Assembly (NCBI GenBank): GCA_039680175.1
Contig: JBDKTO010000025.1
Location: 1 to 64,000, forward strand
Length of the DNA stretch: 64,000 nt
Direction of reading: 5' to 3'
From: Veillonellales bacterium
GTDB taxonomy: Bacteria > Bacillota > Negativicutes > JAAYSF01
In this document: piece by piece, positions 1 through 9,765 of the stretch
How positions within the stretch are numbered: the first letter of the stretch is position 1
Layout: each line of letters starts with the position of its first letter
The notes under the pieces: generated by a model
What the model was told of the DNA's origin: nothing
Seen by the model: the letters and a program-made list of their open reading frames with translations, nothing else
The model's database searches: none
Program-made: the position numbers and the translations under genes

Positions 1-1
1 A

Positions 2-3000
2 ATCAGTCAGGCAGATGGTACAGTGATTACAGTGCCGGGAACAACAACGCTGATTGCCGGCGGCAACGACATTACTCTCAGCCAAGCCGGGAATAATTTT
101 GGCACAGTAGCAGTAACAAGCGGCAAGGATGTAACCTTAACCGATACCGACGGCATAGACCTTGGCGCATCGAATGTCACCGGTGATTTAACAGTAACGG
201 TAGCCGCCGGGAATATAACCAACAGCGGGCCGCTGAAAGTAACGAATGCATCGTCTACGGCATCCTTTGCGGCCAACGGATCAAGTTCATCCATTTCTAT
301 CAACAATTCCAGCAATGAGTTTGATGGTTCCTTATCTATAGCAGGTAATCATCTCCAAAATGTATCTATAGTGGATACTACGCCGCTGGAATTGCCGGCT
401 ATCACGGTAGCTCACGACCTTTATGTGTCGGCACTTGGTGTTACTCAGAACGGAGCACTGGTTGTCGGCGGAACGACGGATGTTGAAGCCGGAGCGGGAG
501 CCATCAACCTTGGCAATGACGGCAACAGCTTCACCGGAGCGGTAACATTAGGCAACAGCGGAACTACGAATGACATCATCCTGACGAATGCCACAACAAC
601 GGAACTGGCCGGGGTAACAGCCGGTCACAACCTGACGGTAACCAGCGGCGGAGATATCAGCCAGAGCGGAGCGATAGATGCTGCTAACGGAACCACAACA
701 TTGACGGCCGGGACGACAAACAGTCCGGCAGATATCACGCTGAACAATGATACGAACAACTTTAAAACAGTCACAATCAATCGCGGCGCAAACGTTAGTC
801 TGAAAGATGATAACGATATTGATTTGGGTCCGTCAACGGTAAGCGGGACACTGAACGTTGCGACATTAAACAACGGGAATATTACCCAAAGCGGGAAACT
901 GGATGTAACCGGAGCGGCAGACATTAACGCCGGCAGCGGGAACATTATCTTAGCCGAGGATACCAACGACTTTAAGAACAGCGTTGCCGTGACCGGTAAA
1001 AACGTTACGGTTCATGATGCCAATGACATCCGGCTGGGAACATCGAATGTGACCGGCGACCTGACAATTACAGCGGTTAATGGAGCCATCAGCCAAAGTG
1101 GCACTCTGGTGAGTGTAGGGCAGGATGCGGCCTATACTGCCAGCGGGACAACCGGCAGTGTAACCTTGGGAAGCCAAACTATCGGCAGAAATTTAACTAT
1201 TACAGCCGAACAGACCATAGGGCAGACAACGGGAACGGCGATCGATGCTCATAGTGGAACCACAATATTAACGGCAGGGACGACAAGCAGTCCTCAGGAC
1301 ATTACCCTGAACAATGATACCAATGACTTTAAAACAGTCACAATCAATCGTGGCGCAAACGTTAGTCTGAAAGATGCTAGTGATATCCAGTTGGGAACCT
1401 CGAATGTTTCCGGCAATCTGACGGTAACGGCAGCTGCAGGAGCAATTACTCAAAGCGGAGCAATAGATGCGCATAACGGAACCACGACATTAACGGCAGG
1501 AACGACAAGCAGTCCTCAGGACATTACCCTGAACAATGATACCAATGACTTTAAAACAGTTACAATCAATCGTGGCGCAAACGTTAGTCTGAAAGATGCT
1601 AATGATATCCAGTTGGGAACCTCGAATGTTTCCGGCAATCTGACGGTAACGGTAGCTGCAGGAGCAATTACTCAAAGCGGAGCAATAGATGCTCATAACG
1701 GAACTACGACATTAACGGCAGGAACAGAAGCGGTTCCGGCAAATATAACGCTGGACAATGCGGGAAATGACTTTGGTACCGTATCTGTCGTTCACGGCAG
1801 CACCGTATCTTTGAAAGATAAGAACGGAATTGATCTGGGTGCGTCCACAGTGAGCGGCGACCTGACGGTAACGGCGGCTAATGGAGCCATCAGCCAAAGC
1901 GGCACTCTGGTGAGTGTAGGGCAGGATGCGGCCTATAGCGCTAGCGGGGCAACCGGCACTATAACTTTAGGCAGCCAAACTATCGGCAGGAATTTAACTA
2001 TTACAGCCGACCAGACCATAGGGCAGACAACGGGAACGGCGATCGATGATCATAGCGGAACCACAACATTAACGGCAGGAACGTTAAGCACTCCGGCAAA
2101 TATCACGATGGATAACGATGCGAACAACTTTAAAACAGTCATAATCAATCGTGGCGAAAACGTCAGCCTGAAAGATGATAACGATATTGATTTAGGACCG
2201 TCAACGGTAAGCGGGACACTGGGCGTTGCGACATTAAACAACGGCAGCATCACCCAAAGCGGTAAACTGGACGTAACCGGAGCGGCAGAGATTAACGCCG
2301 GTGGCGGGAACATCACCTTAGCCGATGATACCAACGACTTTAAGAACAGCGTCGCCTTGATCGGCAAAACCGTAACGGTTCATGATGCCAACGACATCCG
2401 GCTGGGAACTTCGAACGTTTCCGGCAACCTGACAATTACAGCGGTTAATGGAGCCATCAGTCAGAGCGGAGCGATCGATGCTCATAGTGGAACCATAACA
2501 TTGACGGCCGGGACGACAAACAGTCCGGCAGATATCACGCTGAATAATGATACGAACAACTTTAAAACAGTCATCATCAGTCAAGGCAAAAATGTCAGTC
2601 TGAAAGATAATAACGATATTGATTTGGGGCAGTCGACAGTAAGCGGGACACTGGGCGTTGCGACATTAGGCAACGGGAATATCACCCAAAGCGGCAAACT
2701 GGACGTAACCGGAGCGGCGACAATTAACGCCGGCAGCGGGAACATTACCTTAGCCGATGATACCAACGACTTTAAAGACGGCCTTACGTTGACAGGCGGA
2801 ACGATTGATGTTCATGATGCCAATGCGCTGAAACTAGGAACTACCCAGGCAACAGTGCTGAACATTACCGCCCACGGGGATGTAACTCAGGCCGGCGTCC
2901 TGACAGTAACCGACACGACAAATATCAGCGCCGGAGCGGGAGTCATCAGCCTTGGCAATAGCGGCAACAGCTTCACCGGCGCGGTAACATTGACCAACAG

Positions 3001-6000
3001 CGGAACCAATGACATCAGCTTGACAAATACGAAAGCAACGAAACTGGCGGGAGTAACGGCTGGTCAGAACCTGACGGTAACGAGCGGCGGAGATATCAGT
3101 CAGAGCGGAGCGATAGATGCCCATAGCGGAACCACGACATTAACGGCAGGAACCGTTGGGAATGAAAAGGAGATCACGCTGCAGGATACCGGGAACAACT
3201 TTGGCAGCTTAGGAGCAACGGGTAGTGCAGTAAGCATTAATGATACCAACGGGATTACCTTGGATGATATTACGGCAGGCAGCCTGAACTTGACGGCGCA
3301 CGGAGCCGTAAGTCAGACGGGAGTTGGGAATAAAGTAATAGTCACCGGGGCAACGGCAGTGGATGCCAACGGCAGCATTATCACCTTGAACAACGCCGAT
3401 AACGACTTCGGCAGCTTCGGAGCCAAAGGCAGTGCGGTAACAGTCAATGATGCCAGCGGGATTACCTTGGACGACATTACGGCAAGCAGCCTGAACCTGA
3501 CAGCGCACGGAGCCGTGAGCCAGACGGGAACAGGGAATAAAGTAATAGTCACCGGGGCAACGGCAGTGACGGCCCAGAGCACGGATAGCGATGGCCATCC
3601 GGTAGCGCAGGTTATTACTTTAAGCAATAGCGATAACGACTTCGGTAGCTTTGGGGCAACCGGCAGTGCAGTAACGGTCAACGATAAGAACGGTATTATA
3701 CTGGACAACATCAACGGCAGCAGTTTGACACTGACAGCCGGCGGCAATGTGAGTCAGGTTTCCGGCCAGACAATAACGGCCACGAACCTGGCAGTAAGCG
3801 CCGGTGGGAATGTGAACCTGAAAGAAGCGAATACCATCGGTACGGCGGCGGTGGAGGCTGCCGGCCATGATGTTACGCTGCGGGATGACGGCGGCTTTAG
3901 CCTGGGAAGCGTTGTGCGGAGCAACGGAACGACGTTAAAGGGTATAGAGGCTAAGAACGTACACCTGATCAGTTCCGGTACAGTAAACGGAAATGCACCG
4001 ATTACCGCGAGCGGCCTTGCTTTGACGGGAACCGGCGGCGACTTCGAATTAGGAACGCAGAACAATACCATCAGTATCTTGGCCGCCCGTACCGGCAGCG
4101 TCATCTTGAACAATACCGGAGCAGTCAAGATTGGCACTGTGACGGCGAACGGAGTGACAACGGTCGGAGTAACCACCAGCGGCACGTTTAGCCTGACGGC
4201 AGGCGGCGATATTACGCAAGACCAGGCGATTGAGACGGACGGCACGGCGACGTTGGACGCCGGGACGCATGACATTGTCCTGAATAGCGGCAGCAACGAT
4301 TTCAAAGACAGCATAACGGCAGCGGGAGCAAACGTGACACTGGCCGACGCCAATGATATGGAATTGGGCAACATCAGTGCCACAGGGTTGCTGGACTTGA
4401 CGGCAGGCGGCGGAATCAGTCAGACGGCTGGCAAGACCATTAGTGCCACGAACTTGGCGGCGAGAGCTGGCGGCAGCGTCAATCTGAAAGAAGCCAACAC
4501 GATCGGTACGGCGGCAGTAGATGCCTCCGGTCATGACATCACTCTGCGGGATGACGGCGGCTTTGCCATAGGGGAAGTGACACGGACCGACGGGACGGTT
4601 TTGAACGGCATCAACGCCGGGAGCGGCAGCGTACAGCTGATCACTACCGGGACGGTAACGGAGAGTCAGCCGATCACGGCGAGGGGTTTGGAACTGACGG
4701 GTGATGGCGGGACGTTCGATCTGGAGCAGCCCAATAATATCGGGACCTTGGCGGCGGATACCGGCAGCATCACCTTGAAGAATAGCGGAGCGATCGACAT
4801 CGGCAGCGTTGCGGCGAACGGAGTCGAGACGGACGGCGTAAAGACCAGCGGCACTTTTAGCCTGACGGCCGGCGGAAATATTACCCAAGACCAGGCGATT
4901 GAGACTGACGGCACGGCGACATTTGACGCCGGGACAGGAGACATCCAGCTTGATGAGGCCAACAAATTTGGCGGTACGGTAAACGCCGCCGGTAATGATA
5001 TAACGCTGCATGATGCTGACAGCATAGACGTAGGGACTGTCACGGCGGGAGGCAATCTCAGCGTTGAGGCTGGTAATGGAGATATCATTGACAGCGGCGC
5101 AATTACGGTAGCCGACAACGCGCAATTCAGCGCCACGGGCGGTATGAGCCAGACCACTGGCAGCCTGACGATAGAGGGAACGACCGATATCGAGGCGGGA
5201 GCAGGAGCTATTGACCTGGGAAGCAGCAGCAATACCTTTACCGGAACAGTAACGCTGGCCAATAGCGGAACGAATGATATCAACCTGACGAATACCACAG
5301 CGACAACTTTAGGAGAAGTAACAGCCGGGCAAAATCTGGTGGTAACCAGCGGCGGAGCAGTGAGCCAAGCAGATAATACGACGATCACAGTACCGGGTAC
5401 AACGACCATTACGGCGGGAACTACAGGGAGTCCGGCCGATATCACACTGGACAAGGCAAACGATTTTGTAGGCAGCATTACGGCCGCAGGGTCAAACGTC
5501 ACGCTGCATGATGTGAGTACAAACGGTATGGAACTAGGCAATATAAATGCGTCGGGAGGCTTGGTAGACCTTACGGCAGACAACGGAATCAGCCAGACGG
5601 CCGGAACTAGCATGGATGCGGCCGAACTGGCGGCGAGTGCCGGCGGGAATGTGAATTTGAAAGAAGCCAACACAATCGGCACGGCGGCGGTGGCTGCTGC
5701 CGGCCATGAGATTACCGTGCGGGATGACGGCGGGTTTACGATAGGGGACGTACAGCGGACCGAGGGGACGACGCTTAGCGGGATCAACGCCGGAACGACA
5801 GGCAGCGTGCAGCTGATTACCGGCGATGCGGGGACGGTAACGCAAACTCAGCCGATAACAGCGGGCGGCCTGGAATTGACGGGCGCCGGCGGTACGTTTG
5901 ACTTGGAGCAGCCCAATAATATTGGGACATTGGCGGCGGATACCGGCAGCATCACCTTGAGGAATAGCGGAGCGATCGACGTCGGCAGCGTTACGGCGAA

Positions 6001-8221
6001 CGGAGTAACAACGGACGGAGTAACCACAACCGGAACCTTTAGCCTGACGGCAGACGGCGATATTACGCAAACCAAGGCCATCAGCACGACCGGAGCGGCA
6101 GCCATTAACGCCGGCGGTGGGAATATTACCCTAGCCGATGATGCCAACGACTATAAGGACAGCGTCGCCCTGACCGGCGGAAACGTTACGGTTCATGATG
6201 CTAACGATATCCGGCTGGAAACCTCGAATGTTTCCGGCGACCTGACGGTAACGGCAGTTGCAGGCGCCATCAGCCAAAGCGGCGCAATAGATGCCCATAA
6301 CGGAACCACGACATTAACGGCAGGGACAATGAGCAGTCCGCAGAATATTACGCTGAACAATGATAATAATGACTTTGGTACGGTTGTGATTTCTAATAGT
6401 TCTAACGCCGCCATAAAAGACCAAAACGGCATTACGCTGGGCAGCTCGAACGTGACCAACTTGCTGGATCTGACAGCCGGCGGCAATGTGAGTCAGGTTC
6501 CCGGCCAGACAATCAGTGCGGGGAATCTGGCGGTAAGTGCCGACGGAAACGTTAACCTGAACGAAGCTAACACCATCGGTACGGCGGCGATCACCGCCGC
6601 CGGTCATGACATCACGCTGCGGGACGACGGCGGCTTTGCGCTAGGGGAAGTGACACGGACCGACGGGACAGTACTAAGCGGTATCAACGCCGGCAGCGGC
6701 AGTGTGAACCTGATCAGCAGCGGAACTGTGGCCGGAAATGCACCGATTACCGCCGGCGGCCTTGATTTGACAGGGAACGGCGGTGACTTCGAGCTGGGAA
6801 CGCAGAGCAATACGATCAGCACCCTGGCCGCCAATACCGGCAGCATCGTCTTGAACAATACGGGAGCGGTCAATATCGGCATGGTTACGGCGAACGGAGT
6901 GACAACAGTCGGAGTAACCACCAGCGGAACTTTTAGACTGACGGCAGGCGGGAATATTACCCAAGACCAGGCGATTGTCGCGAAAGGGGCGGCGACGTTT
7001 AATGCCGGAGATAATGCAATCACGCTGACGAATGGTGATAATGACTTTAACAGTTTGGGAGCAGCCGGTAATACGGTAACAGTCAACGATAAAAACGGCA
7101 TTACGCTGAATGATATCACGGCAGGGAGTCTGACATTGACGGCCCATGGGGACGTAAGCCAGACAACCCCGGCAAATAGCATTGTGGTGACTGGAAACAC
7201 AACAGTGGATGCGAACGGCGGCAGCATTAATTTAGGCAATACAGTTAATGATTTTAATACGGTGTCGCTAAACGGCAGCCCCTTAGTACTGCGGGATTCT
7301 AACGGTTATATCATGACTAGTATTAACGGTGCCAGCGCCAGCGGCGAGCACGATGCTGTCAGCGACGCAGATAATCGAGCCGGGGAGCCGGATGTCCCCA
7401 CCACTACGGCGGAGAACAATCCTTCACAAATAGGACAAGCTCCGGCTTCACCAGTTACTATTATAAAGGGTGAAGGAACTACGGCGGGGACGACTCAGCC
7501 GGTATCGCCAAAACCCAGTCAGTCGAGTGCAGGCCAGGGAGGAACAGGCCTGCAGGGTGATGGACAGCAGCAGGGCATCGGTCAGCAAGCAGCAGGTTCA
7601 CCAAGCGGCAGTGACCAAGCAACAGGGCAGCAAGGCAGTAATGACCAGCAGGGTGATGGACAGCAAGATCCGACAGATGCAGATCAGGAAGAAAGTGGCC
7701 AGGAAACTGCACCGGGCGGTTCGCTGATCCTGACAGGAAGTAAAGGCGTTTCCGAAAATTACACGATAAACAGCTCCGGTGATTCAATGACGGTGAGTGC
7801 CGCTGCTGCAAATTCGTCTCCTTCGGCGGCACAAGAATCGCAGACAAATGAGATCCCGGTTTATAGAATGGAAAATCAGGAAAGACAGACTTATGGAGCC
7901 TATGCTGTTTCATCTGACGGTCAGCAAATAACGTTGGTTCCGTCATCGCTAAAATCCGAACCAACGGCGAATGTAAAGGCTGAATGCAAGACTGCTTATG
8001 CTACCGTCAGCCTGGATAGCGGTGCAACGGGGGTATATAATGTCGGTTTTAATGGTACAACCCTGTTAGTCTATCCTCTAGATGAAGGAGCTAAGAAGCT
8101 GATACAGGAAACAGACGATGTGAAGAACAAACCGATTGTCGCCGTCAGCCTGTTGACCGCAATGCATGATATGGGGCTTTCCCTTGCACAAATTAAAGCT
8201 GTATATATTTATACGAATTGA
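2..8221 (+). CDS. Giant repetitive filamentous-haemagglutinin-like adhesin, 5'-truncated by the window
   Basis: The frame is open from base 2, so about 2,739 residues of a longer protein are visible and the GTG at 23 is not a real start. Almost the whole length is short glycine-, threonine-, asparagine- and aspartate-rich strands (motifs such as ITQSG, TTTLTAGT, DITLNN, NVSLKD, GNLTVTA), the pattern of a right-handed beta-helix exoprotein of the two-partner-secretion type. Two repeat classes alternate: a 74-residue unit at bases 1247-1690 and a longer unit beginning NTIGTAAV at about 3830, 4500, 5665 and 6570. A Q/G/S/D-rich linker (about 7470-7720) precedes a non-repetitive C-terminal domain of roughly 165 residues. 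No membrane anchor is seen. Signal peptide, TPS domain and any TpsB transporter would lie upstream. Surface adhesion is inferred from family resemblance; no ligand can be named. Confidence 0.85.
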   Translation: MSQADGTVITVPGTTTLIAGGNDITLSQAGNNFGTVAVTSGKDVTLTDTDGIDLGASNVTGDLTVTVAAGNITNSGPLKVTNASSTASFAANGSSSSISINNSSNEFDGSLSIAGNHLQNVSIVDTTPLELPAITVAHDLYVSALGVTQNGALVVGGTTDVEAGAGAINLGNDGNSFTGAVTLGNSGTTNDIILTNATTTELAGVTAGHNLTVTSGGDISQSGAIDAANGTTTLTAGTTNSPADITLNNDTNNFKTVTINRGANVSLKDDNDIDLGPSTVSGTLNVATLNNGNITQSGKLDVTGAADINAGSGNIILAEDTNDFKNSVAVTGKNVTVHDANDIRLGTSNVTGDLTITAVNGAISQSGTLVSVGQDAAYTASGTTGSVTLGSQTIGRNLTITAEQTIGQTTGTAIDAHSGTTILTAGTTSSPQDITLNNDTNDFKTVTINRGANVSLKDASDIQLGTSNVSGNLTVTAAAGAITQSGAIDAHNGTTTLTAGTTSSPQDITLNNDTNDFKTVTINRGANVSLKDANDIQLGTSNVSGNLTVTVAAGAITQSGAIDAHNGTTTLTAGTEAVPANITLDNAGNDFGTVSVVHGSTVSLKDKNGIDLGASTVSGDLTVTAANGAISQSGTLVSVGQDAAYSASGATGTITLGSQTIGRNLTITADQTIGQTTGTAIDDHSGTTTLTAGTLSTPANITMDNDANNFKTVIINRGENVSLKDDNDIDLGPSTVSGTLGVATLNNGSITQSGKLDVTGAAEINAGGGNITLADDTNDFKNSVALIGKTVTVHDANDIRLGTSNVSGNLTITAVNGAISQSGAIDAHSGTITLTAGTTNSPADITLNNDTNNFKTVIISQGKNVSLKDNNDIDLGQSTVSGTLGVATLGNGNITQSGKLDVTGAATINAGSGNITLADDTNDFKDGLTLTGGTIDVHDANALKLGTTQATVLNITAHGDVTQAGVLTVTDTTNISAGAGVISLGNSGNSFTGAVTLTNSGTNDISLTNTKATKLAGVTAGQNLTVTSGGDISQSGAIDAHSGTTTLTAGTVGNEKEITLQDTGNNFGSLGATGSAVSINDTNGITLDDITAGSLNLTAHGAVSQTGVGNKVIVTGATAVDANGSIITLNNADNDFGSFGAKGSAVTVNDASGITLDDITASSLNLTAHGAVSQTGTGNKVIVTGATAVTAQSTDSDGHPVAQVITLSNSDNDFGSFGATGSAVTVNDKNGIILDNINGSSLTLTAGGNVSQVSGQTITATNLAVSAGGNVNLKEANTIGTAAVEAAGHDVTLRDDGGFSLGSVVRSNGTTLKGIEAKNVHLISSGTVNGNAPITASGLALTGTGGDFELGTQNNTISILAARTGSVILNNTGAVKIGTVTANGVTTVGVTTSGTFSLTAGGDITQDQAIETDGTATLDAGTHDIVLNSGSNDFKDSITAAGANVTLADANDMELGNISATGLLDLTAGGGISQTAGKTISATNLAARAGGSVNLKEANTIGTAAVDASGHDITLRDDGGFAIGEVTRTDGTVLNGINAGSGSVQLITTGTVTESQPITARGLELTGDGGTFDLEQPNNIGTLAADTGSITLKNSGAIDIGSVAANGVETDGVKTSGTFSLTAGGNITQDQAIETDGTATFDAGTGDIQLDEANKFGGTVNAAGNDITLHDADSIDVGTVTAGGNLSVEAGNGDIIDSGAITVADNAQFSATGGMSQTTGSLTIEGTTDIEAGAGAIDLGSSSNTFTGTVTLANSGTNDINLTNTTATTLGEVTAGQNLVVTSGGAVSQADNTTITVPGTTTITAGTTGSPADITLDKANDFVGSITAAGSNVTLHDVSTNGMELGNINASGGLVDLTADNGISQTAGTSMDAAELAASAGGNVNLKEANTIGTAAVAAAGHEITVRDDGGFTIGDVQRTEGTTLSGINAGTTGSVQLITGDAGTVTQTQPITAGGLELTGAGGTFDLEQPNNIGTLAADTGSITLRNSGAIDVGSVTANGVTTDGVTTTGTFSLTADGDITQTKAISTTGAAAINAGGGNITLADDANDYKDSVALTGGNVTVHDANDIRLETSNVSGDLTVTAVAGAISQSGAIDAHNGTTTLTAGTMSSPQNITLNNDNNDFGTVVISNSSNAAIKDQNGITLGSSNVTNLLDLTAGGNVSQVPGQTISAGNLAVSADGNVNLNEANTIGTAAITAAGHDITLRDDGGFALGEVTRTDGTVLSGINAGSGSVNLISSGTVAGNAPITAGGLDLTGNGGDFELGTQSNTISTLAANTGSIVLNNTGAVNIGMVTANGVTTVGVTTSGTFRLTAGGNITQDQAIVAKGAATFNAGDNAITLTNGDNDFNSLGAAGNTVTVNDKNGITLNDITAGSLTLTAHGDVSQTTPANSIVVTGNTTVDANGGSINLGNTVNDFNTVSLNGSPLVLRDSNGYIMTSINGASASGEHDAVSDADNRAGEPDVPTTTAENNPSQIGQAPASPVTIIKGEGTTAGTTQPVSPKPSQSSAGQGGTGLQGDGQQQGIGQQAAGSPSGSDQATGQQGSNDQQGDGQQDPTDADQEESGQETAPGGSLILTGSKGVSENYTINSSGDSMTVSAAAANSSPSAAQESQTNEIPVYRMENQERQTYGAYAVSSDGQQITLVPSSLKSEPTANVKAECKTAYATVSLDSGATGVYNVGFNGTTLLVYPLDEGAKKLIQETDDVKNKPIVAVSLLTAMHDMGLSLAQIKAVYIYTN
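1247..1690 (+). repeat. Tandem pair of 222-bp near-identical units inside the adhesin gene
   Basis: Bases 1247-1468 and 1469-1690 are consecutive 222-bp units (74 codons) with only a handful of substitutions by eye. Related but more diverged copies occur through the rest of the gene. The period is a multiple of three, so gain or loss of a unit keeps the reading frame. Confidence 0.9.
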
Positions 8222-8288
8222 GCGGAATTTTTCTGTGCTCTCTGTGGTTAAAAAAGCGCCGCATTCTCATATCAAACCGCGTCATTTT

Positions 8289-8329
8289 AAAAAATAGTCC
8301 GTATCTTGTTGATGATATGGACTATTTTT
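8289..8329 (+). terminator. Intrinsic terminator after the adhesin gene
   Basis: A 16-bp stem (arms at about 8290-8305 and 8314-8329, one G-U pair) is followed by T-rich sequence. It lies 70 bp after the adhesin stop and closes its transcript. Confidence 0.8.
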
Positions 8330-8493
8330 GCATGATTATGCTATGATAACATTTGTTAATAGTCTAAAAATGGGATTGACATTCATCGAGGGGGTTCTTT
8401 CATGTCATATTTTTGTCATATTTTTAGTGTAAAATAGAAAGGAAATTAACATTTCTTAAGCGGCAGCAATGGGCAGGGAAGGAGATTCATTAG

Positions 8494-9765
8494 ATGAACC
8501 ACCGGTTTTGGCAAGAGGGAAATAAGCGGAAGTCATTTCTCATTATTGGCATTTTACTGATTTTATGTCTGGCGATAACGGTGCAGATGACTCGCAAACA
8601 GGCTGCGGGTAAATCAGGGTCGGGAAATAAAGTGCAGACTACGGTGGATGTGTTAAGTGTTCCCCGGACGCAATTGATAAAACGCATATCGCTTACCGGA
8701 CAGACAGTGCCAAAGGCTCAGGTCGATATTGCGGCAAAATATCAAGGCAGGATTGCTGCGGTCAATACAGATTTAGGCCAGCGGGTAGCAGCGGGGCAGG
8801 TGCTGATAGTACAGGATACCGGTGATGCGGAATTGACAATTAAGCAAAATCAGGCGTCTTATCAACAGGCCTCTGCTGATGCGGCAAACAGTAATGTGGC
8901 GTTTAATGCTAATTATAATAAAGCTAAGGCGGATTACGATCGGGCTGCGGCCACTTACCAGCGCTATAAGACATTATATGAGGTAGGCGGAATAGCGAAA
9001 GACACTTTGGATATTGATGAGCAGCAAATGCTGGATGCCAAGGCGACTTTGGATGCTTTGGTAAATCAAATGAATTCCAATTATGTACCGGCGACAGTAG
9101 AATCTGCGCAGGCTGTGGCCGAAAAAGCCCGGCACGGTATTGCCGCCGCCGAAAAGCAACGGGATGATCTCATCTTACGGGCGCCATTTTCCGGAATGAT
9201 CGGCTATCGTCAGGCCGAAGTCGGCGCTATTGTTTCCGCCGGGCAAAAATTGCTGACGATTGTGGATAACAGCGAGATCCATGTGGATTGTCAAGTATCC
9301 GAGCAGGATTTGCCGGCTTTGTCCATCGGTATGGACGTGAATGTGCAAATTGAAACATTAGGGAGACAGTTTCCCGGTAAAATTATTTACATAAGTCCGG
9401 CCAGTGACAGCTCTAACTTGGTATTTTCTTTGCGTATCGATCTTACGGAACCGGATACTGCCGTTAGAAGCGGTATGTTTACCCGGACGATTCTGAATAC
9501 GGTTTTGCGGTCTGATGTTCTGGTAGTTCCCAAGACGGCGATATTAGAAAAGAACGGCAAGAGTTATGTTTTTGTTATTAATGAGCAGAATGCAGCGGAA
9601 GAGCGTACCGTTCAGATTGGCGCCAGAGGCGATCAAAATGTGGAAATACTGGCTGGATTAACGGAAGGTGAAAAAATTGCCCTCAATAATCTTTCCCGGC
9701 TGCGGTCAGGACTGACAATAGTACCGAATTTGGTTGCCCTGGATGGTGGGGGTGACAGTCAGTGA
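8494..9765 (+). CDS. RND efflux periplasmic adaptor subunit (HlyD/MFP family)
   Basis: This 423-residue adaptor links an inner-membrane RND pump to an outer-membrane channel. An N-terminal membrane segment (residues 15-30, FLIIGILLILCLAITV) is followed by a split biotinyl-lipoyl-like domain (AKYQGRIAAVNTDLGQRV; later LRAPFSGMIGYRQAEVGAIV), a helical hairpin of about 100 residues and beta-barrel/membrane-proximal domains. The length is typical of MdtA/AcrA proteins. The ATG follows GGAAGGAGA. The stop overlaps the next start by four bases, so adaptor and pump are translationally coupled. Substrate is unknown; no outer-membrane factor gene is adjacent. Confidence 0.92.
   Translation: MNHRFWQEGNKRKSFLIIGILLILCLAITVQMTRKQAAGKSGSGNKVQTTVDVLSVPRTQLIKRISLTGQTVPKAQVDIAAKYQGRIAAVNTDLGQRVAAGQVLIVQDTGDAELTIKQNQASYQQASADAANSNVAFNANYNKAKADYDRAAATYQRYKTLYEVGGIAKDTLDIDEQQMLDAKATLDALVNQMNSNYVPATVESAQAVAEKARHGIAAAEKQRDDLILRAPFSGMIGYRQAEVGAIVSAGQKLLTIVDNSEIHVDCQVSEQDLPALSIGMDVNVQIETLGRQFPGKIIYISPASDSSNLVFSLRIDLTEPDTAVRSGMFTRTILNTVLRSDVLVVPKTAILEKNGKSYVFVINEQNAAEERTVQIGARGDQNVEILAGLTEGEKIALNNLSRLRSGLTIVPNLVALDGGGDSQ

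Noticed and set aside
4049-5787. Long minus-strand open frames (358 and 373 codons) across the adhesin gene
   Set aside because: They are mirror frames produced by the repetitive, low-stop codon usage of the adhesin, have no ribosome sites and reproduce the repeat period.
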